Shown here one piece after another: positions 1 to 8,182 of a stretch of 10,931 nucleotides of DNA. Under the pieces are notes generated by a model. That model saw only the letters and a list, made by a program, of their open reading frames with translations. It was not told where the DNA came from and made no database searches. The translations under genes and the position numbers were made by a program. Where the stretch lies: positions 26,626 to 37,556 of the forward strand of contig NW_003116965.1 of NCBI RefSeq assembly GCF_000003605.2, in the 5' to 3' direction. This DNA is from Saccoglossus kowalevskii. Its lineage: Eukaryota > Hemichordata > Enteropneusta > Harrimaniidae. The first letter of the stretch is position 1. Every line of letters begins with the position of its first letter.

Positions 1-1691
1 TTATCAAGTGGTGTGTTTAGATGAATTCCACTGTATTTGTTATCAAGTGATGTGTTTCAATGAATTCCACTCCATTTGTTATCAAGTGGAGTGTTTCAAT
101 AAATTCCAATCTATTTGTTATCAAGTGGTGTGTTTCAATGAATTCCACTCCATTTATTATCAAGTGGTGTGTTTCAATGAATTGCACTGTATTTGTTATC
201 AAATGATGTGTTTCAATGAATTCCACTCCATTTGTTATCAAGTGATGTGTTTCAATGAATTGCACTCCATTTGTTATCAAGTGGTGTGTTTCAATGAATT
301 GCACTCCATTTGTTATCAAGTGATGTGTTTCAATGAATTCCACTCCATTTGTTATCAAGTGGTGTGTTTCAATGAATTCCACTCTATTTGTTATCAAGTG
401 GTGTGTTTCAATGAATTGCACTGTATTTGTTATCAAGTGATGTGTTTCAATGAATTCCACTCCATTTGTTATCAAGTGGTGTGTTTAGATGAATTGCACT
501 CCATTTGTTATCAAGTGGTGTGTTTCAATGAATTCCACTCCATTTGTTATCAAGTGGTGTGCTTCAATGAATTCCACTCCATGTGTTATCAAGTGGTGTG
601 TTTCAATGAATTGCACTCTATTTGTTATCAAGTGGTGTGTTTCAATGAATTGCACTCCATTTGTTATCAAGTGGTGTGCTTCAATGAATTCCACTGTATT
701 TGTTATCAAGTGGTGTGTTTCAATGAATTCCACTGTATATGTTATCAAGTGGTGTGTTTAGATGAATTCCACTGTATTTGTTATCAAGTGGTGTGTGTTT
801 CAATGTATTCCACTACATTTGTTATCAAGTGGTGTGTTTAGATGAATTCCACTGTATATGTTATCAAGTGGTGTGTTTCAATGAATTCCACTCCATTTGT
901 TATCAAGTGGTGTGTTTCAATGAATTCCACTGTATATGTTATCAAGTGGTGTGTTTCAATGAATTGCACTCCATTTGTTATCAAGTGGTGTGTTTCAATG
1001 AATTCCACTCCATTTGTTATCAAGTGGTGTGCTTCAATGAATTCCACTGTATGTTATCAAGTGGTGTGTTTAGATGAATTCCACTGTATTTGTTATCAAG
1101 TGGTGTGTTTCAATGAATTCCACTCCATTTGTTATCAAGTGGTGTGTTTCAATGAATTGCACTCTATTTGTTATCAAGTGGTGTGTTTCAATGAATTCCA
1201 CTCCATTTGTTATCAAGTGGTGTGTTTCAATGAATTCCACTGTATATGTTATCAAGTGGTGTGTTTAGATGAATTCCACTGTATTTTTTATCAAGTGGTG
1301 TGTGTTTCAATGTATTCCACTCCATTTGTTATCAAGTGGTGTGTTTCAATGAATTCCACTGTATATGTTATCAAGTGGTGTGTTTCAATGAATTCCACTC
1401 CATTTGTTATCAAGTGGTGTGTTTCAATGAATTCCAATCTATTTGTTATCAAGTGGTGTGTTTCAATGAATTCAACTCCATTTGTTATCAAGTGGTGTGT
1501 TTCAATGAATTCCACTCTATTTGTTATCAAGTGGTGTGTTTCAATGAATTCCACTGTATATGTTATCAAGTGATGTGTTTAGATGAATTCCACTGTATTT
1601 GTTACCAAGTGGTGTGTTTCAATGAATTCCACTGTATATGTTATCAAGTAGTGTGTTTAGATGAATTCCACTGTATTTATTACCAAGTAGT
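1..1691. repeat. 39-bp minisatellite, 43 full units, continues beyond left edge
   Basis: Head-to-tail units of 39 bp begin at 13, 52, 91, 130 and so on to 1653; a partial unit precedes position 13. The consensus unit starts GTGTTTCAATGAATTCCACT and ends TTATCAAGTGGT. Variation sits at few sites: CAA or TAGA after GTGTTT; GAATTCC or GAATTGC; and CCATTTG, CTATTTG, GTATTTG or GTATATG in the middle. Two units (793 and 1300) are 41 bp with an extra TG, and one (1029) is 37 bp, lacking 2 bp. The last three units carry extra changes (TTACCAAG, AAGTAGT), the usual decay at an array edge, and similarity stops at about 1691. Most units contain the palindrome GAATTC. The array lies 2.7 kb downstream of exon C, so it is probably intronic. 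Because 39 is divisible by three, long frames stay open on both strands (13-residue repeats); I see no reason to call them coding. Confidence 0.98.
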
Positions 1692-2640
1692 GTATTTACC
1701 CATCAAGAATTCTTTTAACTCTACTTTTCAGTTGTTCCCCTTGAAAGAATATAATAAACACAACTTTATGTATTTCATATCCCTGCAATAAAAGAAAACA
1801 TGCATTTCATTAATTCCAAGACACTATGCTAAGATGGCATAATAGAATTCATCACTACACATATTTATGCATTTTGCAAGCTATATCTGATATACAGGAA
1901 CATGATTGTACAGTGTTCTGTAGATGAAATATTTATTTAAAAATATGAATCTAAAAGCTCTGCCACCAGTGATGCCAAAAATTGCTGCCATGTGAATTCA
2001 ATATTTATTCACTTTAAGCATACAACAATTTCATTGCACATGCTACTGTAAAAATTGATTCAAAACTATTTTACCAAACAGTTGTTGCTGAAAAAAATCA
2101 ATTTATATTTTCCAGATAGTGTCAGATACTCAATTATGCATACATAAAAAAATACACATACGGAAAGAGTTTGGCAAATTACTTATTACAATTAAAGTAC
2201 ATAGATTAATACCAAGCAATTATCAGTCATGCAAGAACAAAAAATAGCATCCTTCTACCAAGTTTTAATTCATTTGGAAAGTTAGTCAATAAGAATGCAA
2301 ATTAGCTAATATGTGCATTAATATGTAACATTTTCAACTATCAAAATAGTATGCATGTACCAAATTTTAATTCATATTAGCAAACTGCTTTTAGGGTATT
2401 AAAACATCACAATAATAATGAACAAGTAATTGAAAATGACACAGCCCTCGTTAAATTTGTGAAAGTTCTCTTTGTGCTCGTCATATTAAAGTGAAGGGGT
2501 TGTTGCAAGCGTGTTCTTGAAACTTGAGTCCCAAGTGGCGTTTACAACGGATTGTTTATTAACATGAAATTCAAACACGTGTTGCGTGATGACCCATCCG
2601 GTTTAAGACATAGCAAAGAAAAACATAGATCACAAGTGAA
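1692..2640. other. AT-rich presumed intronic DNA, no gene seen
   Basis: No exon matching the next expected part of the V-ATPase a subunit (the segment after ...EDPST) could be found on the minus strand here, and no open frame of note exists. The segment 2440-2600 is slightly less AT-rich and contains a CACGTG palindrome, but nothing else recognisable. A remnant of a dispersed repeat is noted separately at 2250-2385. Confidence 0.6.
2250..2385 (+). repeat. degenerate fragment of the AT-rich family seen at 6088-6895
   Basis: TACCAAGTTTTAATTCAT at 2256 recurs as TACCAAATTTTAATTCAT at 2358, with ATGCAAATTAGCTAATATG between them. These phrases match the vocabulary of the units at 6088-6895 (ACCAAGTTTCAT, ATGCAAAT.., TTAATATGCA). 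This is a by-eye match of short words, so the borders are approximate. Confidence 0.4.
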
Positions 2641-2788
2641 AGCATGTCCAAGTTATCACATTTTAAACAAACAAGATGGCCGCCAGTCGGCCATATTTGA
2701 TCAAATTGCAAATTGAATTGACATGTAAATCCATTTATGACATGCTAAATATCAATGAAAATGATACATGGGTGACAGAGATATACAG
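2641..2788 (+). repeat. hairpin-family repeat, left part, interrupted at 2789
   Basis: The run AGCATGTCCAAGTTATCACA and following bases closely resemble 4077-4150 (AGCATGTCCAAAATACAACA and onward). Both lead into the hairpin motif AAGATGGC(C/T)GCCAGT and then ATCAAATTGC. The hairpin here is ATGGCCG (2676-2682), loop CCAGT, CGGCCAT (2688-2694), a perfect 7-bp stem. The similarity is cut at about 2788, where the inverted-repeat element begins. Confidence 0.7.
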
Positions 2789-3820
2789 TACTCATTTCGC
2801 CCAACCTCCCGCCCGCTTCCGGATTTCGATTATTTTTTATTTGCTCGCTTTGTTCAATTCGACCAGACAATTTCTGTTTCTTTTTCGACCGCGCAAATCC
2901 AGAAATATCCACTCGCTCGCTCGCCTGACAGCGCAACTGCCTGCATTTACAGTTCATTACCTATTGTTTCATGTACAAGTGTATCATTTTTGTTTTTATG
3001 AATAAATAATAAAGAAGAATAAATACAATCAGAAATTTATAGAACGACCGTTGAAAAAATACGGTGTATCACACTGCTACATGTATATAAAATTGGTAAT
3101 AATACATACACGTAGTAATAATGTCCACCGTAAACAAGATCGAACCAAACATGTGAAATCAAATACGGCACTGACATAGACACAACTAATATGAAATAAA
3201 ACCATATATTTTTGGTGTAGAGCGAAAAATGTCTACTGTATAGTACGGTATTCGTTGAGTAACCATGTGTAGGGTGTAGGGTGACGGTTGACATGCACGC
3301 ATGGTTTGGGTTTAACACAGGTCAAATTGTAGTTATGTAAATACATGGCATCTATAACAATTGAAGAATATCTGCAGGAATAGTAAGACTGTAAAAAAAA
3401 TCAACCAATCGATTGTTATAGAATGACTGTACTGTACAATTTGTCAAACAAATACAATACTTGCAAATGTAATGTCGGCCAGCACCCATCTTACTTGTCC
3501 GAAGTTGTCGAAGCAGACATCAATGAAGATCACGTTTTTTAACTAGGCGGCTGGCAAGTGGACTAAACTTGTTGAATTACAATCATTATGGTTATTATTT
3601 TTGCGCCCAATGTCTCGTTATAGAATAAAGGATTCAAATTTTGCAGGGTATTCCGTTTTGTGAACTCTAGGCGAAATACTTCCAATAGCTGTACGTAGTT
3701 CACTTACACCCAAAACAAAGTCAGATTGGACATTCAGTTGCGAGACGCGAACGGTAGGAAAAAAAGCGATAAGCGATGGGAAAAAAAGTGATAAAAGCGA
3801 GAGGTTGGGCGGAATGAGTA
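2789..3820. mobile_element. 1.03-kb non-autonomous element with 24-bp terminal inverted repeats
   Basis: The left end TACTCATTTCGCCCAACCTC plus CCGC (2789-2812) is inverted at the right end, 3797-3820, with 22 of 24 positions matching. Beyond this the two arms stay similar only in composition (CGCTT, CGATTA and T-rich runs). Both ends finish in TA, so a TA target duplication as in Tc1/mariner-type elements is possible, but it cannot be separated from the repeat itself. The interior has no credible transposase: the longest minus-strand frames (3037-3318 and 3618-3887) have no recognisable domain. The flanks on both sides belong to the hairpin repeat family, which suggests a nested, younger insertion. 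Superfamily is not assigned. Confidence 0.65.
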
Positions 3821-4313
3821 ATGTAGTAATATGGCCAAAAATAAAAACAGTCGTTATTCGGCCATCTTTAATCTGATTATGAAACAAAGTGACATGTATG
3901 ATGTATGTGCCAAATACAAATGTAAATAGTACATAAATCTTGGAAATATAGTAGTAAGGCCAGACAGTCAGATGGCTGTCAATCGGCCATCTTTTATTCG
4001 ATTTTGAAACAAATTGTCATGGACATGTATCATAACATGTATGAAGTATATGCCAAATTTGAATAAAAACTGACAAAGCATGTCCAAAATACAACATTTT
4101 CAAAAAACAAGATGGCTGCCAGTAAGCCATTTTAAATCAAATTGCTAAACCACTGCATGTGCATATGTCCCACATAAAGTACTAAGCACATGCAAAGAAT
4201 GGAAGGAATCAGTCCAAAGGATTCTGGAATACATTTGTATGACTCCGGATGGTCGCACGAAAGAACAAATGAATGTTTTCGGACTTCATCCGAACAGGGA
4301 CTAAAATGCAGAT
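3821..4313 (+). repeat. hairpin-family repeat, right part, ending in a terminal hairpin
   Basis: Two clear hairpin units are present: AGATGGCTG (3970-3978), loop TCAAT, CGGCCATCT (3984-3992), with one T-G wobble; and ATGGCT (4112-4117) with AGCCAT (4125-4130). A diverged copy lies at about 3832-3866. After each comes the family phrase TGAAACAAA..GACATGTAT or ATCAAATTGC. The element appears to end with the hairpin at 4278-4294 and GGGACTAA (4297-4304), only about 50 bp downstream (in transcription sense) of the exon C donor site. All units lie on the plus strand, antisense to the host gene. Confidence 0.65.
4278..4294 (+). repeat. terminal hairpin of the left hairpin-family element
   Basis: TTCGGA (4278-4283), loop CTTCA, TCCGAA (4289-4294) form a perfect 6-bp stem, followed by CAGGGACTAA. 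The layout parallels the end of the related element at 6050-6087, where the stem is followed by AAT after GGGGACT. Confidence 0.6.
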
Positions 4314-4356
4314 ATCATTTGACTATATGTTGTTACATATATGAATAGTCACTCAC

Positions 4357-4483
4357 TGTACTTGGGTCCTCCAATGGGGATTCTATTTCTGCATGGCGTA
4401 GGAAAACGTTGCCATGGCAAACTCTCCACAGCATTCTCTCAAAACCTGTGAATCTTTCTCTACTGATAACACCCGCCAGCATT
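4357..4483 (-). CDS. ATP6V0A: V-type proton ATPase 116-kDa subunit a, internal exon C (partial gene)
   Basis: This exon encodes part of the cytosolic N-terminal domain of subunit a, the V0 stator subunit that connects the peripheral stalks to the membrane ring and supplies the proton half-channels further C-terminal. Read on the minus strand, the first base completes a glycine codon begun in exon B. The next 42 codons give [33 protein letters not shown] and ESPLEDPST. This is very close to the conserved animal segment with FVAGVI.RER..FERMLWR.C.GN.FLR.AEI..PLEDP. The acceptor is TTATGTAG (ending at 4484) and the donor GTGAGT (4356-4351). The exon is 127 nt and ends on a codon boundary. The following exon was not found, and the region to the left is repeats and AT-rich DNA. 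The family is certain; the paralogue (a1 to a4 type) cannot be told. Confidence 0.95.
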
Positions 4484-5067
4484 CTACATAACAAGAATAT
4501 TGAAATATCTGTTAAAAAGACATAAATATCACAGAAATATAATTTTTTATAAACAATGATAACAATTTATTCAATACTGACAAAATATTATAATAAGTTT
4601 ATAATCAGAGAAAGCTTAGAAAGAACTCCCGTGTGCTGAGAATATTGGAGACACTTTAAAATTAATTAAAATTTAAGATTTGCTTTTCAAACGAGAAGCT
4701 TGGCAACTAATTTTTGTCTGCTATTTGAGATGCATAACATGAATAAAATACATTTGATTTTTCATCCATGGTTTTTAGTCTAATTTATTCCAGAGCATCT
4801 CTGCGATGAATTCAATTCAAATCTGATTTTTTTAGATATCAGAAATAGGCCAATAATAGATAATCACTATGCATATTTATCAACATTAAACTAATCATGT
4901 CTGTGGATTACTTCAATGAACCAAATGAATTATTATACAAACAAGCCATGCATGGCACAGTCCCAGTTAGTTATCAAATTTAAGATATATATGGTGGTTT
5001 TGTTTATAGTAATATAGCTGGAATATAACCATGTCAGGAATATGATTTTTTAACATTAAAATGATTG
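4484..5067 (-). other. intron between exons B and C, proximal AT-rich part
   Basis: Minus-strand intron sequence (the whole intron is 4484-8093, 3610 bp, phase 2). It holds long A/T runs, no open frame of note and no repeat I recognise. The acceptor-side tract is weak at the used site (TTCTTGTTATGTAG). A stronger-looking TCTTTTTAACAG lies 25 nt further upstream, with its exon-side border at 4508. Confidence 0.7.
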
Positions 5068-5973
5068 ACATTTGTATCTGATCGTCAAACAAGTACAAGA
5101 TATTGCTCTGGAACAGCATTCAAAATCAGTTATTTTGAATACATGTATACCGGTATATATAACATGTTGTATGACGAATATATAAAATTTGAATATAATC
5201 AGTCAAAGCATTTAAGAGATATGGCTCTAGAACCCCAATCATTAAAGCAAAATGGCTGTCAGTCAGCCATTTTGAATCCAATCTGAAAAATAAAATGACG
5301 TGCATCAGAAACCCGTTTAATGTATGTACCAAGTTTGAACGAAATCCATCCATAAATGCCAGAAATGCTTGATATTTGATGATTTTTTAGCAAAAAAATG
5401 GGCCACCATTTGGCCATTTGAATAGGATCGTCAAACCAATATATCTGTCTATGACATCATGTATAATGAATGTTTAAAATTTGAATATAATCAGTGAAAG
5501 CAAGTCAGAGATATGGCACGAGAGCCACATTCATTGAAACAAAATGACCGCCAGTCGGCCATTTTGAATCTTATCTGAAAAACAAAATTATTTGCATCGA
5601 GGTCCCATAACGTCTAATGTATATACCAAGTTTGAACAAAATCCATCTGTAAACAGCCGAGAAATACTTGATTTTTAGAATTTTTTAGCACAAAAATGGC
5701 CGCCATTCGGCCATCTTGAATCAGATCGTGAAACAAAATGATGTGCATCAAGGTCCTATAATTTCTAATGTATATACAAAGTTTGAACAAAATCCATCTG
5801 TAAACAACCAAGAAATGCTTGATTTTGATGATTTTTAGCACAAAAATGGCCGCCATTCGGCTATCTTGAATCAGATCATGAAACAAATTGATGTGCATAT
5901 GTATAATATCATGTATGATGTATGTGTGAAGTTTGATTGTGATTGGTCCAGGCATTTCTAAGATACAGGTTCG

Positions 5974-6036
5974 GACGCACGCACGCATGAACGCACGCAC
6001 ACACACACACACACGCACGCACGCATGGACACACAG
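5974..6036. repeat. ACGC / AC simple repeat
   Basis: CGGACGCACGCACGCATGAA leads into ACGCACGC, then a run of AC dinucleotides and again ACGCACGCACGCATGGACAC. It lies just before the terminal hairpin of the element, as in the neighbouring element at 6811-6845. Confidence 0.95.
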
Positions 6037-6049
6037 AGGCCAAAACATA

Positions 6050-6084
6050 AGTCCCCGTTTTCCGACTGCGTTCGAACGGGGACT
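6050..6084 (+). repeat. terminal GC-rich hairpin
   Basis: AGTCCCCGTT (6050-6059) pairs perfectly with AACGGGGACT (6075-6084) around a 15-nt loop, followed by AATTAAG. It marks the likely 3' end of the hairpin-family element. Confidence 0.8.
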
Positions 6085-6810
6085 AATTAAGCAATTATTA
6101 GTCTTAGATTTAGGTCTGTATATTGTTTCAGGGTGCACATGTACACAGTTTCATTATAATGTGATGATTAATCTAAGCTAAATTAGTGGAAAGCTGAAAA
6201 GTAAATTATTATGCAAATTAGGTAATTATCATAGATGTATATAAATCTAAAACTAATTTGATCATCACATTGGGTTAGAGTACATACCGAAATTCATTGA
6301 ATTATTATAAGTACTGGCACAGACAATCTATGTATGAAGTTTTTGTTGAAATGTGATTAGAACCAAAAATTACTAGGCAATTAATATGATCTGGTTTTAA
6401 TTCAAAACTGAGCGGGTCTATGCATTGTTCTGGAGCATCAATATAGCAAGTTTCATTGAAATGGAATAACTAGTACACGTGATATCAGTGTAAAAGCTGA
6501 AAATTATGCAAATTGGGTAATTAATATGCACTGATTTTAACCCAAAATTAATTAGGTCTGTGCGTTGTCCTAGAGCATTAGTCCAGCGCATCTATGTACC
6601 AAGTTTCATCAAAATCTAATGAATGGCTCTTTAGATATCAGTGGAAGAGTCAAGGAACAGCTAAAAATTAGCTAATTATCATGCAAATCTAGTAATTAAT
6701 ATGCATGGTTTCAACCAAAACCTAATCAAATCTGCGCATTAGCCCAGAGCATCTGTACATCAAGTTTCATTAAAAACAAACATACGGTTCTTGAGATATC
6801 AGTGGAACGG

Positions 6811-6845
6811 ACAGACACACACACACATACATACATACATAGATA
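6811..6845. repeat. AC / ATAC simple repeat
   Basis: ACAGACACACACACACATAC followed by four ATAC-type repeats and GATACAGG. It occupies the same place relative to a terminal hairpin as the tract at 5974-6036. Confidence 0.9.
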
Positions 6846-6860
6846 CAGGGTAACTGCAAA

Positions 6861-6892
6861 GACTCCCATTATGTGCTTCGCACACGGGAGTC
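6861..6892 (+). repeat. terminal two-step hairpin
   Basis: The outer stem is GACTCCC (6861-6867) with GGGAGTC (6886-6892). The inner stem is TGTGC (6872-6876), loop TTC, GCACA (6880-6884). AAAAAC follows. Both steps pair perfectly, joined by a 4-nt bulge on one side and one base on the other. Confidence 0.8.
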
Positions 6893-6895
6893 AAA

Positions 6896-7140
6896 AACAG
6901 GAAAACAAAACAAGAAACCAGATTATGATTGTAAAAACTTTGTCAAAATCTGTCAAAGCATGTTTTAAAAATGGTTACAAAGATATAAAAATAAAACTAA
7001 CATGATCTCGGAAAACAAATAATGTATGTTGTTCATACCAAGTTTGAATGAAACCAGATCTAGCACACCTTTTTGGTAACATATTTACATGTTTCTGAGA
7101 AAAAAATTGCCACTATTCAGGAAAAGTTCTGCAAAATGAA
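6896..7140. repeat. spacer with hairpin-family fragments
   Basis: About 6945-7065 contains GTCAAAGCATG, AACATGATCTCGG and ATACCAAGTTTGAATGAAAC, words of the hairpin family, but no intact hairpin. The rest is AT-rich without recognisable content. Confidence 0.45.
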
Positions 7141-7905
7141 ACAAGCAGCCTGTCGGCTGAGATACATGTAGCTCCGCTGTTAGCAAGGCACATTGCAATT
7201 AAAGAACAGAAGATATCATCAGAAAATGAACAATATGTATAATATCAAAGCAATTGGACTTGCTGTTTTCAACAAGAATTCAAAAACATCACTTATCACC
7301 AAAAATAATCATCAAAATTAGAGAATAAAAGATATCATCACAAAATGAACAAATCTGAGAGAGGACCACATGTAGTACCTATATATGTAATATCAAAGCA
7401 ATTGCACTTGTGGTTTTTAACAAGAAGTCAAAAATATCACTTTTTACCAAAAATGACAAAAATATTCACCAAAATTAGAGAATTGTAGATATCATTACAA
7501 AATAAACAAATCTGAGAGGTCCACATGTAGTACCTATATATGTTAATTCAAAGCAATTGGACTTGCGGTTTTCAACAATAAGTCAAAAATATCACTTTTT
7601 ACCAAACATGACAAAAATATTCACCAAAATTAGAAAATTGAAGATATCATTACAAAATGACAAATCTGAGAGAGGTCCACATGTAGTACCTATATGTAAT
7701 ATCAAAGCAATTGGACTTGCGGTTTTTTAACAAGAGGTCGAAAATATCACTTTTTACCAAAAATGACAAAAATATTCACCAAAATTAGAGAATTGAATAT
7801 ATCATCATGAAATGAACAAATCTGAGAGAGGTCTACCAAAGGTACATATACACCAAGCATCAAAGCATTCAGGCTTGTAGTTTTCAGCCATTTTGAATCA
7901 AATCA
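7141..7905 (+). mobile_element. third element type, copy 1: GC-rich head plus ~156-bp tandem units
   Basis: The head is GCAGCC-TGTC-GGCTGA (7145-7160) followed by TAGCTCCGCTGT (7169-7180) and TAGCAAGGCACATTGCAATT. Units follow with the landmark GATATCAT at about 7212, 7331, 7488, 7643 and 7798 (spacings 119, 157, 155, 155). Other landmarks are AACAAATCTGAGAGAGG, CACATGTAGTACC, ATATCAAAGCAATTG, ACTTGCGGTTTT, and ATCACTTTTTACCAAAAATG. Copy 2 lies at 8842-9469 in the same orientation. This copy fades at about 7840-7905 into hairpin-family sequence and has no right-hand TAGCTCCGCTGT match, so it is truncated on that side. Confidence 0.75.
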
Positions 7906-8030
7906 CAAAAAACGTTCTGTAACAACAACTCATCAAGTGTGATGTCCATACCAAAGTTGAATGCAATAGGCCTGTCACCCATGACAACATGTTGACTTTT
8001 GGATTTGTTTTTTGACAAAAATGGAAGTTC
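7880..8030 (+). repeat. hairpin-family remnant next to exon B
   Basis: TTTTCAGCCATTTTGAATCA keeps only the right arm of the hairpin. CCATACCAAAGTTGAATGCA further on is the ACCAAGTTTGAA word. The remnant ends about 65 bp from the exon B donor. Confidence 0.5.
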
Positions 8031-8093
8031 AGGTAGAAACTAGGAAAATAATACATCTGAGGGTATGAAATTGATTATAAATATTGTACTTAC

Positions 8094-8182
8094 CCTAATC
8101 CTGGAAGATGATCTGATCTAATCCCACCTTCTTCTGCTATCTGAGTATCAAACTGCCCCTGACTGCCACGCCGTACTTCAAA
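8094..8182 (-). CDS. ATP6V0A: V-type proton ATPase 116-kDa subunit a, internal exon B (partial gene)
   Basis: This 89-nt exon links exons A and C in frame. On the minus strand it reads FEVRRGSQGQFDTQIAEEGG then IRSDHLPGL, and its last two bases (GG) open a glycine codon finished by exon C. It corresponds to the poorly conserved linker after the ..FF.E/D motif and before the ..LG.VAGVI motif of animal subunit a proteins, acidic and low in conservation there too. The call therefore rests mainly on the splice signals and on frame joining with both well-conserved neighbours. The acceptor is TTCTTTTCTCTGTAG (ending at 8183), with a strong pyrimidine tract; the donor is GTAAGTAC from 8093. Its length is not a multiple of three, so skipping it would shift the frame. 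Its 30 residues are close to the human a1 spacing. Confidence 0.88.

Larger units (their letters stand above)
5068..6087 (+). mobile_element. hairpin-family element of about 150-bp units with GC-rich 3' hairpin
   Basis: Five copies of the hairpin begin at about 5249, 5396, 5541, 5693 and 5843 (spacings about 147, 145, 152 and 150). Two unit flavours alternate: one with TTTGAATATAATCAGT..GAGATATGGC and one with ACCAAGTTTGAAC.AAATCCATC. The 5068-5355 stretch resembles 5410-5660 as a dimer. After the last unit come an ACGC/AC simple tract (5974-6036) and the stem AGTCCCCGTT/AACGGGGACT, then AATT. No protein is encoded; the 174-codon minus-strand frame at 5614-6138 translates repeat and simple-sequence DNA. 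This looks like a non-autonomous transposable element of a kind common in marine invertebrate genomes; I do not assign a class. Confidence 0.7.
6088..6895 (+). mobile_element. element of degenerate ~155-bp AT-rich units with 3' hairpin
   Basis: Recurrent phrases run in order: ATGCAAATTAGGTAATT, then TTAATATGCA, AACC.AAA..TAAT, GGTCTGTGC.TTG, GAGCATC, AAGTTTCAT and GATATCAGTGGAA. The AAGTTTCAT word or its variant falls at about 6147, 6337, 6448, 6601 and 6762; the last two spacings are 153 and 161. After the final GATATCAGTGGAACGGACAG come an AC/ATAC simple tract (6811-6845) and a GC-rich hairpin (6861-6892). It directly abuts the preceding element, so the true left end is uncertain. No coding capacity is seen. 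Confidence 0.6.

Noticed and set aside
8-841. 277-codon Cys-rich repetitive protein
   Set aside because: It is a translation of the 39-bp minisatellite, the opposite strand is equally open, indel units break the frame, and there is no promoter or non-repeat domain.
1-1691. CRISPR-like array of regular repeats
   Set aside because: Units are head-to-tail with no unique spacers, and the neighbourhood is an animal gene with introns.
2440-2600. tRNA or small RNA gene in the less AT-rich stretch
   Set aside because: No cloverleaf, no A and B box pair and no T-run terminator in the right places.
2676-3005. 109-codon plus-strand frame starting MAASRPYL
   Set aside because: Its start is the hairpin motif, and it crosses the junction into the inverted-repeat element. 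No domain is visible, so it is a chance fusion.
3037-3887. Minus-strand frames of 93 and 89 codons as a transposase remnant of the inverted-repeat element
   Set aside because: No DDE-type or helix-turn-helix pattern is visible, and the second frame crosses the right terminal repeat into flanking DNA.
1692-4356. Next V-ATPase subunit a exon (expected to start near GDYVHKSVF-like sequence)
   Set aside because: I read the minus strand for this motif and its splice borders and found nothing convincing; it is probably beyond the left edge.
4246-6087. Firm assignment of the hairpin-family elements to Helitrons
   Set aside because: Hairpin plus CTAA fits the 3' rule, but no TC 5' end, A-T insertion site or Rep/helicase could be shown, and the base after CTAA is A at the 4304 end.
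5614-6138. 174-codon minus-strand frame with a Cys/Val/Arg-rich stretch
   Set aside because: It runs through the hairpin-family element, the ACGC/AC simple tract and the terminal hairpin; the Cys/Val/Arg part is simple-sequence translation.
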